Source of the DNA: Nocardioides sp. GY 10127
GTDB lineage: Bacteria; Actinomycetota; Actinomycetes; Propionibacteriales; Nocardioidaceae
NCBI RefSeq assembly: GCF_004919085.1
Contig: NZ_STGL01000002.1
Location: 62,001 to 126,000 of the forward strand
DNA length: 64,000 bases
Direction: 5' to 3'
In this document: positions 10,253 through 22,157 of the stretch, one piece after another
Position numbering within the stretch: the stretch's first letter is position 1
Layout: the number at the start of each line of letters is the position of its first letter
Translations under genes and position numbers: made by a program
Notes under the pieces: generated by a model
Databases searched by the model: none
Told to the model about the DNA's origin: nothing
Seen by the model: the letters and a program-made list of their open reading frames with translations, nothing else

Positions 10253-11208
10253 GCGGGGTCCTCCTGGGTGCGGTGCTCGGGTGCGGGGTGCTCAGCTTGC
10301 TCGGGTGCAACGTGCTCGGGTGCAGCGTGCTCGGGTGCAGGTTTCTCGGGCGCGGGGCGCTCGGGGACCGCCAGCCCCTCGGCGATCCGCGCGGCCGCGG
10401 TGGGGTCCGTGAGGAGGGCGCTGCCGACCGCCACGGCCACGGCACCGGCGTCCAGGTGGGCCCGGGCGTCGGCGACCGTGGCGATCCCGCCGCATCCCAC
10501 CACGTCGGCGCGCAGGCCTGCCAGGTCCAGGGACTTCACGACCTCCGCCACCGCGCGCAGCGCCAGGGGGGCCACCGCGGGCCCGGAGAGGCCGGCGTGC
10601 CGGCCGTCCGGGAACGCGGCCGGCTGGGCGCCACCGACCACGACGGCGGCGGCCCCGCCCTCGACGGCGGCGCGGGCGTGCTCGGGCGCCCGGACGGGGT
10701 CCGGCCAGATCTTGGCCAGCAGCGGCACCCCCGGTGGCAGCTGGGCGACGGCCGCCTCGACGAGGCGGGTCGTCGCGAACGGCTCGCGCGGCGTGCGGAC
10801 GCCGGCCACCTCGGCGTCCGGCAGGGACAGCGCGAGCTCGACGGCGCTGACGCCGGAGGTGCGCGCCAGCCCGGAGACCACCTCGGCGACCTCGGCGACG
10901 CTCTCCCCCGCCACCGAGACCACGACGCGCGCGCCGGCCTGGACGAGGGCGGGCAGCTCGGTGGCGCAGAACGCGGTGAGCCCGGGGTTCGGCAGGCCGG
11001 TGGCGTGCAGCAGCCCGGCGGGCGACTCCAGCACCCGCGGGGCGGGCCCGCCGGGTCGCGCGGTGAGGGTGATCGTCCGGGTGACGAAGGCGCCGTAGGT
11101 GCTCAGGGGCGCGTAGCCGGCGAGCTCGCGGCCGGTGCCGCCGCACCCGGACGCGACGAGCACCGGGGAGGCGAGCGTGAGCCCGGCCAGGCGGACCGGC
11201 CCGGTCAC
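10249..11208 (-). CDS. class-1B dihydroorotate dehydrogenase-like flavoprotein with degenerate orotate site
   Basis: 319-aa protein that aligns along its length with PyrDB. ASGCGGTGRE, GAFVTRTITL, RPGGPAPRVLESPAGLL, GLSGPA and the C-terminal phosphate site VGCGGI...AVAVGSALLTDP are kept, so FMN binding and the barrel look intact. The substrate residues are not kept. The class-1 motif NxSCPN (catalytic Cys) reads ALSLPD at about 126; MLNAIG reads LLHATG; VKLSPN reads AKIWPD; and the INT segment reads VGG. Orotate/dihydroorotate oxidation is therefore doubtful. The C-terminus carries a repetitive APEH-type tail. It is coupled by GTGA to pyrK and by ATGA to pyrF. A normal class-2 PyrD lies two genes upstream. 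Confidence 0.75.
   Translation of the reverse strand: MTGPVRLAGLTLASPVLVASGCGGTGRELAGYAPLSTYGAFVTRTITLTARPGGPAPRVLESPAGLLHATGLPNPGLTAFCATELPALVQAGARVVVSVAGESVAEVAEVVSGLARTSGVSAVELALSLPDAEVAGVRTPREPFATTRLVEAAVAQLPPGVPLLAKIWPDPVRAPEHARAAVEGGAAAVVVGGAQPAAFPDGRHAGLSGPAVAPLALRAVAEVVKSLDLAGLRADVVGCGGIATVADARAHLDAGAVAVAVGSALLTDPTAAARIAEGLAVPERPAPEKPAPEHAAPEHVAPEQAEHPAPEHRTQEDPA
10274..10365 (-). repeat. 15-bp tandem repeat encoding the Pro/Glu/His tail of the PyrD-like protein
   Basis: On the plus strand the unit TGCTCGGGTGCAGCG and variants recur at 10274, 10298, 10313, 10328 and 10343, with one 9-bp short unit at 10289. Each full unit adds five residues (PEHxA type). The tail lies outside the conserved barrel. 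Confidence 0.8.
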
Positions 11209-12065
11209 GAGGCGTCCCCCGGCACGGACAGGTCGTCCCAGCGGACCCGGTCCCCGCGCAGCACCGGCCCCTCGGCGCAGGCGCGGACCGTGCGCCCCAC
11301 CCCGTCCTCACCGACGACCGGCACGGGGCAGCCGTGGCACAGGCCCGTCGCGCACGGTGTCGGGACGCCCAGCGCGACCTGGCTCCACGCACCGTGGTCC
11401 TCGGCCGCCCGGGCCACCGCGTGCAGCAGCGGCACCGGCCCGGCGGCGTAGACGACCGCGGCGCCACTGCGGCGCAGGACGTCGGGCAGCAGCGCGGCCG
11501 TGGGCCCCTTGACCCCGACCGAGCCGTCGAGCGTGGCCACGGTGACGGTGCGCGCGATGCGCCGGGCCTCCAGCGCCGAGAGCAGGTGCGCCTCGTCGGC
11601 GGCCCCCAGCAGCAGGTGGACGGGGCAGTCACGCTCGCGCAGCCGCTCGGCCAGCGCGAAGAGGGGTGCGCTGTGCGCCCCCTCCCCCACCAGGACGACG
11701 GGCACCGGCTCCTTCGGCAGGGCGAACGCCCGGCCGCCGAGCGGCCCGGTCACCTCCACGCGGTCGCCGCGCGAGAGCCCGGCGAGCCAGCGGCTTCCGG
11801 GCCCGACGGGGTCCACGACGAGCGAGACGGTGGCCGCGTGCCCGCCCAGCGCACGGACCTGGTGGATCCAGAACGCGCGGCGGGCCAGCCGCGTCCGCTC
11901 CCCCGGCGCGCCGACGGACACGGCTACGAACGACCCGGGCCGGTGCCGCTCCCCCACCCCCGGCGCTGCCAGGGTGAGGTGGGAGAACGCACCGATCCGC
12001 TTGCCGGCGAGCACCTCGGCGAGGACGTGCACGGGTCCGGCGGGACGGGTCGGCTCGGGGCTCAC
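11205..12065 (-). CDS. pyrK: dihydroorotate dehydrogenase electron-transfer subunit
   Basis: FAD/2Fe-2S subunit that normally passes electrons from PyrDB to NAD+, 286 aa from the GTG at 12065, which overlaps the class-2 pyrD stop by 4 nt. The frame extends to 12107, but the overlap start is preferred. The FAD-binding beta-barrel contains RLARRAFWI; the nucleotide domain contains [16 protein letters not shown]. The cluster ligands are intact in the order C-x4-C-x2-C-x16-C (about 233-260). The redox chain looks functional even though its expected partner, the next gene, has lost its substrate residues. Confidence 0.9.
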   Translation of the reverse strand: MSPEPTRPAGPVHVLAEVLAGKRIGAFSHLTLAAPGVGERHRPGSFVAVSVGAPGERTRLARRAFWIHQVRALGGHAATVSLVVDPVGPGSRWLAGLSRGDRVEVTGPLGGRAFALPKEPVPVVLVGEGAHSAPLFALAERLRERDCPVHLLLGAADEAHLLSALEARRIARTVTVATLDGSVGVKGPTAALLPDVLRRSGAAVVYAAGPVPLLHAVARAAEDHGAWSQVALGVPTPCATGLCHGCPVPVVGEDGVGRTVRACAEGPVLRGDRVRWDDLSVPGDAS

Positions 12066-13174
12066 GCGGTGCGGGCCCCGGCTCCCGCGGCGATCCTGGC
12101 CGGCCACGCGGGCCCGCCGTAGATGAAGCCGGTGTAGGCCTGCACGAGGTCGGCCCCGGCGGCGAGCCGCTCCCGGGCGTCCGCCACCGTCGAGATCCCG
12201 CCCACCCCGATGAGGGTGAGGTCGGGGCCCACGCGTCGGCGCAGCCGGCGCACCACCTCGGTCGAGCGCTCCGTCAGCGGCGCCCCGGAGAGGCCGCCGG
12301 CCCCCAGGGCCGCCACCTCGTCCTCGGGCGTGACCAGGCCCGACCGCGCGATGGTCGTGTTCGTGGCGATGACGCCGTCCAGGACGCCGTCGCGGGCGCC
12401 GGCCGTCGCCATGTCGGCCACCGCGTCCACGTCCTCGTCCGCCAGGTCAGGCGCGATCTTCACGAGGAGCGGGACGCGACGACCGCGGTGCCCGCGGCCG
12501 TCGGTCGTCGCCTCGTCGGCGACCCGCCGCACGTGCGCCAGCAGCGGGGCGAGCTTCTCCACGGCCTGGAGGTTGCGCAGGCCGGGGGTGTTGGGCGAGG
12601 AGACGTTGACGACGAGGTAGTCGGCGAACGGCGCCAGGAGCCGGGCGCTGATCGCGTAGTCGGCCTCGACGGCCGCCTGGTCGTCGTCCGGGACGACCTT
12701 GGACTTGCCGATGTTGACCCCCAGCACCGGACGGCCGCGGGGGTCACGCCCTCGCAGGCGCCCCGCACGCTGCTCCAGGCGTCGGGCCACGACCGCGGCA
12801 CCGTCGTTGTTGAAGCCCATCCGGTTGACGATCGCCCGGTCGGCCGGGAGCCGGAACAGCCGCGGCTGCGGGTTGCCCGGCTGGGGCCGCCCCGTGACGG
12901 TGCCGACCTCGACGTGCCCGAAGCCCAGCGCGGCGAGCGCGTCGATGCCCGTGGCGTTCTTGTCGAACCCGGCCGCGAGACCCAGCGGGTTCGCGAACGT
13001 CAGCCCGAGGGTGTGCACCGGCGTCGCCGACGTCCCCCGCACGGTCGCGAGGCCGCGTCGGACGGCGGCCAGGGCCGGGCCGCCGGCGCGCACGCCGACG
13101 AACCCGACCCGGTGGGCCAGCTCCGGGTCCACCCGGACCGCCAGGTGGTCGAACAGCAGGTCGTAGGCGCCCAT
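12062..13174 (-). CDS. pyrD: dihydroorotate dehydrogenase, class 2 (quinone-linked)
   Basis: Oxidises dihydroorotate to orotate, passing electrons to the quinone pool; 370 aa and membrane associated through its N-terminal helices. All class-2 signatures are present: [31 protein letters not shown] with the catalytic Ser (about 199), [19 protein letters not shown] and GVGGI. This is the most likely working DHODH of the pathway. It starts 35 nt after carB and overlaps pyrK by 4 nt. Confidence 0.97.
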   Translation of the reverse strand: MGAYDLLFDHLAVRVDPELAHRVGFVGVRAGGPALAAVRRGLATVRGTSATPVHTLGLTFANPLGLAAGFDKNATGIDALAALGFGHVEVGTVTGRPQPGNPQPRLFRLPADRAIVNRMGFNNDGAAVVARRLEQRAGRLRGRDPRGRPVLGVNIGKSKVVPDDDQAAVEADYAISARLLAPFADYLVVNVSSPNTPGLRNLQAVEKLAPLLAHVRRVADEATTDGRGHRGRRVPLLVKIAPDLADEDVDAVADMATAGARDGVLDGVIATNTTIARSGLVTPEDEVAALGAGGLSGAPLTERSTEVVRRLRRRVGPDLTLIGVGGISTVADARERLAAGADLVQAYTGFIYGGPAWPARIAAGAGARTA

Positions 13175-13209
13175 GCGTCGTCCGTGTCCCTCCGCCTCGT
13201 CCGCCCGGC

Positions 13210-16605
<3,396 letters not shown>

Positions 16606-16608
16606 GGC

Positions 16609-17799
16609 TCAGGCCTCCTTGCTGCTGCTGAGGACGGGGGTGGTGGCGGCCGTGGAGGTCAGGCCCCCGGCCATGAGGTCCTTGAACCGGTCGAACAGGT
16701 AGCCGGCGTCGTGCGGGCCGGCCGCGGCCTCCGGGTGGTACTGGACGCTGAAGCCCTTGAGGACGCCGTCCTCCCCCCGCAGCTCGAGGCCCTCGACGCA
16801 GTCGTCGTTGAGGTTGACGTGGCTGACGGTCGCCTCGCCGTACGGGGTCTGGGTGGCCCGGTCGAGCGGGGCGTCCACCGCGAACCCGTGGTTGTGGGCG
16901 GTGACCTCCACCTTCGAGGTGGTGCGGTCGATGACCGGCTGGTTGATGCCGCGGTGCCCGTACTTGAGCTTGTAGGTGCCGAAGCCGAGGGCCCGGCCGA
17001 AGAGCTGGTTGCCGAAGCAGATGCCGAAGTACGGCAGGCCCTGCGCGAGCGCCGCCTGGAGCGTCTCCACCTGGGCGGTCGTGGCGGACGGGTCGCCCGG
17101 CCCGTTCGAGTAGAACAGGCCGTCCGGGCTCACGGCGTTGATGTCGTCGATGGTGGCGGTGGCGGGGAGCACGTGCACCTCGATGCCGCGCTCGGCCATC
17201 CGGTACGGCGTCATCGCCTTGATGCCCAGGTCGAGGGCGGCGACGGTGTACTGCTTCTCGCCCTGCGCGGGGACGACGTACGCCTCCTGCGTGGAGACGG
17301 CGGCGGAGAGCTCCGCACCGGCCATCTCCGCGGACTCCTGGACCTTCGCCAGCAGCAGGGCCGGGTCGAGGGTCTCGGTCGAGATCCCGACGCGCATGGC
17401 ACCGCGCTCGCGCAGGTGGCGGGTGAGGGCCCGGGTGTCGATGCCGGAGATCCCGACGACGCCCTGCGCCTTCAGCTCGTCGTCCAGGCTGCGCTGCGCG
17501 CGCCACGAGGAGGACACGCGGCTGGGGTCGCGCACGACGTAGCCCGCGACCCAGATGCGGGAGGACTCCGGGTCCTCGTCGTTGACGCCCGTGTTGCCGA
17601 TGTGCGGGGCCGTCATGACCACCACCTGGCGGTGGTAGGACGGGTCGGTGAGCGTCTCCTGGTACCCGGTCATGCCGGTCGAGAAGACCGCCTCGCCGAA
17701 GGTCTCGCCCTCGGCGCCGTAGGAGTCGCCGTGGAAGGTGCGTCCGTCCTCCAGGACCAGGATGGCCGGCCGGGGGGTCGCGGGGGCATGCGAAGGCAC
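16609..17799 (-). CDS. carA: carbamoyl-phosphate synthase small subunit (glutaminase)
   Basis: Releases ammonia from glutamine for CarB, 396 aa. The GTG at 17799 is chosen because AAGGAGGT lies 5 nt upstream and the product begins [22 protein letters not shown]; the frame is open further up, but that part is the regulatory leader. The N-terminal domain is typical ([18 protein letters not shown]). The class-I glutamine amidotransferase domain has nucleophile Cys in GICFGNQ (about 261) and catalytic His in [11 protein letters not shown] (about 354). It is the first gene of the carA-carB-pyrD-pyrK-pyrF transcript. Confidence 0.97.
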   Translation of the reverse strand: MPSHAPATPRPAILVLEDGRTFHGDSYGAEGETFGEAVFSTGMTGYQETLTDPSYHRQVVVMTAPHIGNTGVNDEDPESSRIWVAGYVVRDPSRVSSSWRAQRSLDDELKAQGVVGISGIDTRALTRHLRERGAMRVGISTETLDPALLLAKVQESAEMAGAELSAAVSTQEAYVVPAQGEKQYTVAALDLGIKAMTPYRMAERGIEVHVLPATATIDDINAVSPDGLFYSNGPGDPSATTAQVETLQAALAQGLPYFGICFGNQLFGRALGFGTYKLKYGHRGINQPVIDRTTSKVEVTAHNHGFAVDAPLDRATQTPYGEATVSHVNLNDDCVEGLELRGEDGVLKGFSVQYHPEAAAGPHDAGYLFDRFKDLMAGGLTSTAATTPVLSSSKEA

Positions 17800-17864
17800 G
17801 CCGTACCTCCTTCTCCGCCTCACAGGACGGGTCGTTAAAGGATGTCGGTCTGGGCGCGAGCCTA
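17800..17864 (-). promoter_or_regulatory. carA promoter -10 and PyrR-type regulatory leader
   Basis: The minus strand has a -10 TAGGCT (17864-17859) inside the conserved stretch CTGCTAGGCTCG. It is followed by a leader of about 50 nt containing CATCCTTTAACG, then CGTCCTGTGAGGCGG, then AAGGAGGT just before the GTG. The middle block resembles the known PyrR-binding loop (UCCxGxGAGGC). UCCUU can pair with AAGGA, closing a hairpin that would hide the Shine-Dalgarno. The pyrR leader is nearly identical. Translational repression by UMP-bound PyrR is the likely mode. Confidence 0.75.
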
Positions 17865-17981
17865 GCAGCGCACGGGTCGTTCGCCCCTGTCGGGAGGGCC
17901 GGTTCCGCGCCTCGGTCACACGCCCCCGGGTACCGCCGGGCCGGGTCCCCGCTGCCCCGACGCCGGGAGCCGTCGTCGGGT

Positions 17982-18482
17982 GTGACGGAACCCTCCGCAC
18001 CCCCGGCGCGTCCCACCCCCGTGCGCGCCCACCACCTGACCCCCGTGCTGTGCCTGGCCCTGCTCCTCCTCGCGGCGTGCGGGGGCGGGACCTCGTCGGG
18101 CTCGCCGTCGCCGGACTCGCGGTGGGGCGCGGACGCGACGGTGCGGCTCGTCCGCGCCGACGGCAGCGGGGCCGGGGACGGCGCCCGGCTCGCCGAGGTC
18201 GCGGGCGGGCCGGGTCACGCCGGCTGGGAGGCGTCCTCGTCGACGCTCGCCTACGCCAGCGAGATCGGCTACTCGGGCTCCTGCGCCCCGACGGCCCGCC
18301 TCGGCGGCACGTCCGAGGACCCGCGCCTGGTGCTGCGACCCTTCACGAGCTCGAAGGTCCTGTGCACCGCCGACGCCGTGAGCTGGGTCGTGGTCGTCAC
18401 GGGCCTCGAGGACGCCCCCGGGACGCTGCTGGTGACGGACCTCTCCGGCGGCACCAGCGTCCAGGTCTCCGGCGTCGACTGA
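17982..18482 (+). CDS. small hypothetical lipoprotein
   Basis: 166-aa protein with no family that I recognise. The hydrophobic segment [12 protein letters not shown] ends in a lipobox with the lipidated Cys at about 33, followed by a [11 protein letters not shown] linker. The mature part is a beta-rich domain of about 115 residues with two further cysteines (CAPT and VLCTAD) that could form a disulfide. GTG start with GGGAG upstream. It is divergent from carA and unlinked to it by function. The 222 nt after it, up to the next start codon, hold a 13-bp direct repeat (GATCCGTCCACCT, 18483-18508) and nothing else clear. Confidence 0.75.
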   Translation: MTEPSAPPARPTPVRAHHLTPVLCLALLLLAACGGGTSSGSPSPDSRWGADATVRLVRADGSGAGDGARLAEVAGGPGHAGWEASSSTLAYASEIGYSGSCAPTARLGGTSEDPRLVLRPFTSSKVLCTADAVSWVVVVTGLEDAPGTLLVTDLSGGTSVQVSGVD

Positions 18483-18705
18483 TCCGTCCACCTGATCCGT
18501 CCACCTGGTCGGGCCCACCGATCCGCTCCCGGGCCCACGGTCCGCACCTGAGCGGGGTCCTTAACACAGGTGGTACCCCTGGCGGTATCGCGCGCCCGCG
18601 GCGTGCCGGCACGCGCGAGGACCCTTGCGCCGGCGACCCGGACGTCGCTCTGCTGGCCGAGCCGGCGACTCGTCCGGCGCGTCCGAGCAGGGGGAAGTGA
18701 GCACG

Positions 18706-19140
18706 ATGCGCAAGGCAGCATGGATCTCGTCGGTGGCCCTCGGAGTCGTCCTCGTGATCGGCGGCGTCGTCACGTGGGCCGTGGTCACCTCGACCCTGTC
18801 CGCGCAGCGGATCACCGTCTCCGGCGACGCCGACTGCATGGCGGGGACGGCCGTCGACAACCCGATCTCGGCGTACTGCCAGGCGAAGGTGATCGACAAG
18901 CACACCGCGGCGATCACCGGGGGCCAGACCTACGCCGAGCTCGCGCAGGACGACCCGCTGCGCGAGACGGCGATGACGTCCTCGTTCCTGCAGGCCTCGC
19001 TGTTCACCTCGGTGCTCGCGTTCGGGATGAGCGCCGTGGCCGTCGCGATGGGGCTGATCTTCGTGCTGATCGGCCTCGGCATGCGGGACGTCACCAAGCA
19101 CTCCCCCCAGCACGCCGAGCCCGCCCACGTCGCGGTCTGA
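18706..19140 (+). CDS. two-helix membrane protein of the family often misnamed 'aromatic ring-opening dioxygenase LigA'
   Basis: 144 aa from ATG 18706, with AGGGGGAA upstream; GTG at 18697 is an alternative but lies too close to that site. TM1 is about residues 8-28 (VALGVVLVIGGVVTWAVV) and TM2 about 103-127 (FGMSAVAVAMGLIFVLIG). The loop between them (about 75 residues) is extracytoplasmic and contains CMAG and YCQ cysteines. The pattern SGDADCMAGTAVDNPISAY...KHTAAITGGQTYAEL matches a widespread actinobacterial membrane family whose 'LigA' label has no enzymatic basis. Function unknown. Confidence 0.8.
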   Translation: MRKAAWISSVALGVVLVIGGVVTWAVVTSTLSAQRITVSGDADCMAGTAVDNPISAYCQAKVIDKHTAAITGGQTYAELAQDDPLRETAMTSSFLQASLFTSVLAFGMSAVAVAMGLIFVLIGLGMRDVTKHSPQHAEPAHVAV

Positions 19141-19188
19141 CCCCGGGCCCGACCCGGGACCCGGGTTCGCCCTCCTGGCCTGGGCGGC

Positions 19189-19617
19189 TCAGAGGGCGCC
19201 GAGGATGCGCGCTCGCGCCTCGCGGTGCTCGTCCTCGCTGATCACGCCCTGTGCGTGCAGGTCGTCGACGGCGCGCAGCCGCTCGGCGACCGACGAGGTT
19301 GGTGCGGCGGCGCGCTCAGCGGCCGCCGCCTCGACCGGGCGGTCCTGCGAGCGCAGGGAGGCGGCGAGGTAGGTCGCCTCGAGCCCGTCGTCGGAGAGCA
19401 GCGACATCTGGACGGCGTCGGACTCGTCCAGGCCCGCGCGGCGGGCCAGGCCGCGGGCCTTGGTCACGCGCCACGCGGTCGTCGCGATGCCGACCCCGAT
19501 GATCACGAGCACGAACACGACCCAGAGGCCGAAGACCGGATCGCTCGTCATGTCGCCCGTGCTGCTCGCACCGAGCTCCATCGGGTGGCCCAGGCGGCTG
19601 GAGAAGACGGCGTTCAT
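19189..19617 (-). CDS. single-pass membrane protein with C-terminal SHOCT domain
   Basis: 142 aa from ATG 19617 (AGGA 8 nt upstream). A TTG at 19647 forms a TTGA overlap with the hrpB stop and would add ten residues; coupling makes it a real alternative. One TM helix (LWVVFVLVIIGVGIATTAW) is followed by a basic cytoplasmic stretch. The C-terminal SHOCT motif is AERLRAVDDLHAQGVISEDE, a short module common at the ends of actinobacterial membrane proteins. It probably rides on the pyr-hrpB transcript. Function unknown. Confidence 0.8.
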   Translation of the reverse strand: MNAVFSSRLGHPMELGASSTGDMTSDPVFGLWVVFVLVIIGVGIATTAWRVTKARGLARRAGLDESDAVQMSLLSDDGLEATYLAASLRSQDRPVEAAAAERAAAPTSSVAERLRAVDDLHAQGVISEDEHREARARILGAL

Positions 19618-19643
19618 GCGGCCATTCCTACCCTGGAAGAACG

Positions 19644-22157
19644 TCAATCATGCCTGGACGCGCCGCGCGACGTGCGCGCGGTGGCCGGGGCGGACCACGG
19701 GTCCTCCGGCCAGGGGTGCTTCGGGTAGCGCCCGCGCATCTCCGCCCGGACGCCGGCGTACGGGCCGTCCCAGAACGAGGCCAGGTCAGCGGTCACCGCG
19801 AGGGGTCGCCCGGCCGGCGAGAGCAGGTGCAGGAGCACCGGCACGGACCCGTCCGCCAGGCGCGGGGTGGAGGCCAGGCCGAAGCACTCCTGCAGCTTGC
19901 AGGCCACGACCGGCTGGCCGGAGGCGTCGGAGTAGTCGACGCGGTGGGTGGCGCCCGAGGGCACGGGCAGCCTCTCGGGGGCCAGCTCGTCGAGGCGGGC
20001 CGCCTCGGGCCAGGGCAGGAGGCCGCGCAGGCCCGCGAGGACGTCGAGCCGCGCGAGGTCCCGGCCCGCGCGGACCCGGGAGACGTCCAGCCAGCGGTCG
20101 AGCCCGTCCAGCAGGGCCGCGTCCTCGACGTCGGGCCAGGGGTCACCGAGCGCTCCGTGGAGGAACGCCAGCCGGGCGCGCAGCGACCGGGCCGCGTCCG
20201 TCCAGGGCAGGGCGTCGAGCCCCTCACGCCGCAGTCCGTCGCGCACCGCCGCCGCCACCGCCGCCGGGTCGGGGTCGCCCGAGGGGGCCGAGGCGAGGAC
20301 GATCGCGCCCAGCCGGTCGACCCGCCGGGCGCGCACCCGGCCGTCCGCCCAGGTCACCTCGTCGGCCGTCCGGCGGCGCGCCGCCGCGGCGAGGAGCGCC
20401 AGGTCCTCGGTGAGCGGGGCCGCGCTGCGGGCCCGCGCCCGCGCCTGCCCGGGGCGCCGGTCCACGTCCGCGACCGCGAGCCACTCCAGCTCGGCCAGCG
20501 GGCCCGGGACGTCGCAGCCCGTGCCTCCGACGAGGAGGAAGCCCCCGGAGCCCGCTCGTCGGCGCGCCACCCGGTCGGGGTGCGCCAGGGCGACGACCGC
20601 TCCCACGGCCACGTCGTCGGGCAGGGACCCGGCCAGGGTGGCGGGTTGCGGGCCGGACGGTGCCGCGGCGCCCGCCACCACCGGCTCGAGCCGCCGCACC
20701 GTCTCGGTCCAGGTGCGGGGCCGCTCGCGGCGCACCTGGCGCAGGGCGGCCACGAGGTCGCCGTCGGGGGTCCGGTCGTCCGCGAGCAGCGCCACCACCT
20801 CGGCGGCGCGCCGGGCGCCGACGAGGGGCGCCCCGTCGAGGAGGGCCCGGCCCAGGCGTGGGTCGACCGGCAGCCCCACCAGGGAGCGCCCCCGTGTCGT
20901 CAGCGTGCCGTCCCCGGCCAGGGCGCCCAGGTCGCGCAGCGTGGCGGTCGCCGCCTCGAGCGCCGGCGCCGGGGGCGGGTCGGGCAGGCTCAGGCCGACC
21001 CCTCCCGGGGTGCCCCAGGCGGCGGTCTCCAGCGCGAAGCCGGTCAGGTCCGCGAGCGCGATCTCCGGCAGCGGGTGCGCGGCCAGGTGGGCGTGCTCCG
21101 CCTCGGACCAGCAGCGCAGCACCACCCCGGGGCCCTCGCGGCCCGCGCGGCCCCCGCGCTGGTCCGCCCCCGCGCGGGAGACGCGGACGGTCACCAGGCC
21201 GCCCATGCCCCGGGCCGCGTCGTAGCGGGGCTCGCGGGCCAGGCCGGCGTCCACCACGACCCGGACGCCGGGAACGGTGAGGGACGACTCCGCCACGGCC
21301 GTCGACACGACGACCCGCCGGCCGGGGCCGGGGGTCAGCGCCGCGTCCTGAGCGGCGGAGGGCAGGCGCCCGTGGAGCGGGAGCACGTCGGCCCCGCAGC
21401 CGGCCAGCGCCGCGCAGACCCGGTCCACCTCGCGTGCTCCCGGCACGAACACCAGCACGTCGCCCTCGTGGGACCCGAGCGCGTCCCGCGCCGTGGCGGC
21501 CACGTGGTCCAGGAAGGCCGGGGTCACGCCCCGCTCGTCGTGGGCCAGGACGCCGCGGGCCGGCGGCGCCCAGGCCACCTGCACCGGGTGCAGCGACCCG
21601 GGGACGTCGACGACCGGGGCGTCCAGCAGCGCCGCCCACCGCTCGGCGGCCAGGGTGGCCGACATCGCCACGAGGCGCAGCGCCGAGCGCACGTCGAGCA
21701 GGAGCGCCAGGGCGAGGTCCGCGTCGAGGGCGCGCTCGTGCACCTCGTCCAGGACGACGGCCCCCACCCCGTCCAGGGTCGGGTCGGCCTGGAGTCGCCG
21801 CACGAGGAGCCCCGTGGTGACGACCTCGACGCGGGTGGCCGGGGAGACCGCGCGCTCACCGCGCACGGAGAAGCCCACCGTCTCCCCCACCCGCTCGCCC
21901 AGGAGCGAGGCCAGGCGACGGGCGGCCGCGCGAGCAGCGACGCGGCGGGGCTGGGTGACGATCACGCGGCCGTCGACGTCCAGCGCCACCGCGGGCGGCA
22001 CCAGCGTCGTCTTCCCCGATCCCGGCGGCGCGGTGAGCACGGCTGCCCCGCCCCGTGATCCGGCGTCACCCAGGGCCGCGCGGAGCCGGCCGAGCCCGCC
22101 GACGACCGGGAGGTCGGGCGGGTCGGCCAGCAGCCGCGCGAGCGCCGGGCCGGTCAG
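19644..22157 (-). CDS. hrpB: ATP-dependent helicase HrpB, probable CTG start
   Basis: DEAH/RHA-type RNA helicase-like protein, 837 aa. Walker A TAPPGSGKTT is at about 42-51, DEVH in VLDEVHERAL at about 142, SATL at about 172, then the helicase-C and HA2 domains and the HrpB-specific C-terminus (DYSDASGQPVVACKLQECFGL). Family homology begins before Walker A (LPVVGGLGRLRAAL), yet the first in-frame GTG (22040) lies inside the P-loop segment, and there is no ATG, GTG or TTG between that and the pyrC frame. The best start is CTG at 22157, which forms a CTGA overlap with the pyrC stop. It sits at the end of pyrR-pyrB-pyrC. Confidence 0.88.
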   Translation of the reverse strand: MTGPALARLLADPPDLPVVGGLGRLRAALGDAGSRGGAAVLTAPPGSGKTTLVPPAVALDVDGRVIVTQPRRVAARAAARRLASLLGERVGETVGFSVRGERAVSPATRVEVVTTGLLVRRLQADPTLDGVGAVVLDEVHERALDADLALALLLDVRSALRLVAMSATLAAERWAALLDAPVVDVPGSLHPVQVAWAPPARGVLAHDERGVTPAFLDHVAATARDALGSHEGDVLVFVPGAREVDRVCAALAGCGADVLPLHGRLPSAAQDAALTPGPGRRVVVSTAVAESSLTVPGVRVVVDAGLAREPRYDAARGMGGLVTVRVSRAGADQRGGRAGREGPGVVLRCWSEAEHAHLAAHPLPEIALADLTGFALETAAWGTPGGVGLSLPDPPPAPALEAATATLRDLGALAGDGTLTTRGRSLVGLPVDPRLGRALLDGAPLVGARRAAEVVALLADDRTPDGDLVAALRQVRRERPRTWTETVRRLEPVVAGAAAPSGPQPATLAGSLPDDVAVGAVVALAHPDRVARRRAGSGGFLLVGGTGCDVPGPLAELEWLAVADVDRRPGQARARARSAAPLTEDLALLAAAARRRTADEVTWADGRVRARRVDRLGAIVLASAPSGDPDPAAVAAAVRDGLRREGLDALPWTDAARSLRARLAFLHGALGDPWPDVEDAALLDGLDRWLDVSRVRAGRDLARLDVLAGLRGLLPWPEAARLDELAPERLPVPSGATHRVDYSDASGQPVVACKLQECFGLASTPRLADGSVPVLLHLLSPAGRPLAVTADLASFWDGPYAGVRAEMRGRYPKHPWPEDPWSAPATARTSRGASRHD

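Noticed and set aside
17800..18000. N-terminal extension of carA to 18000
   Set aside because: This segment is the conserved regulatory leader shared with pyrR. The ribosome binding site fits the GTG at 17799.
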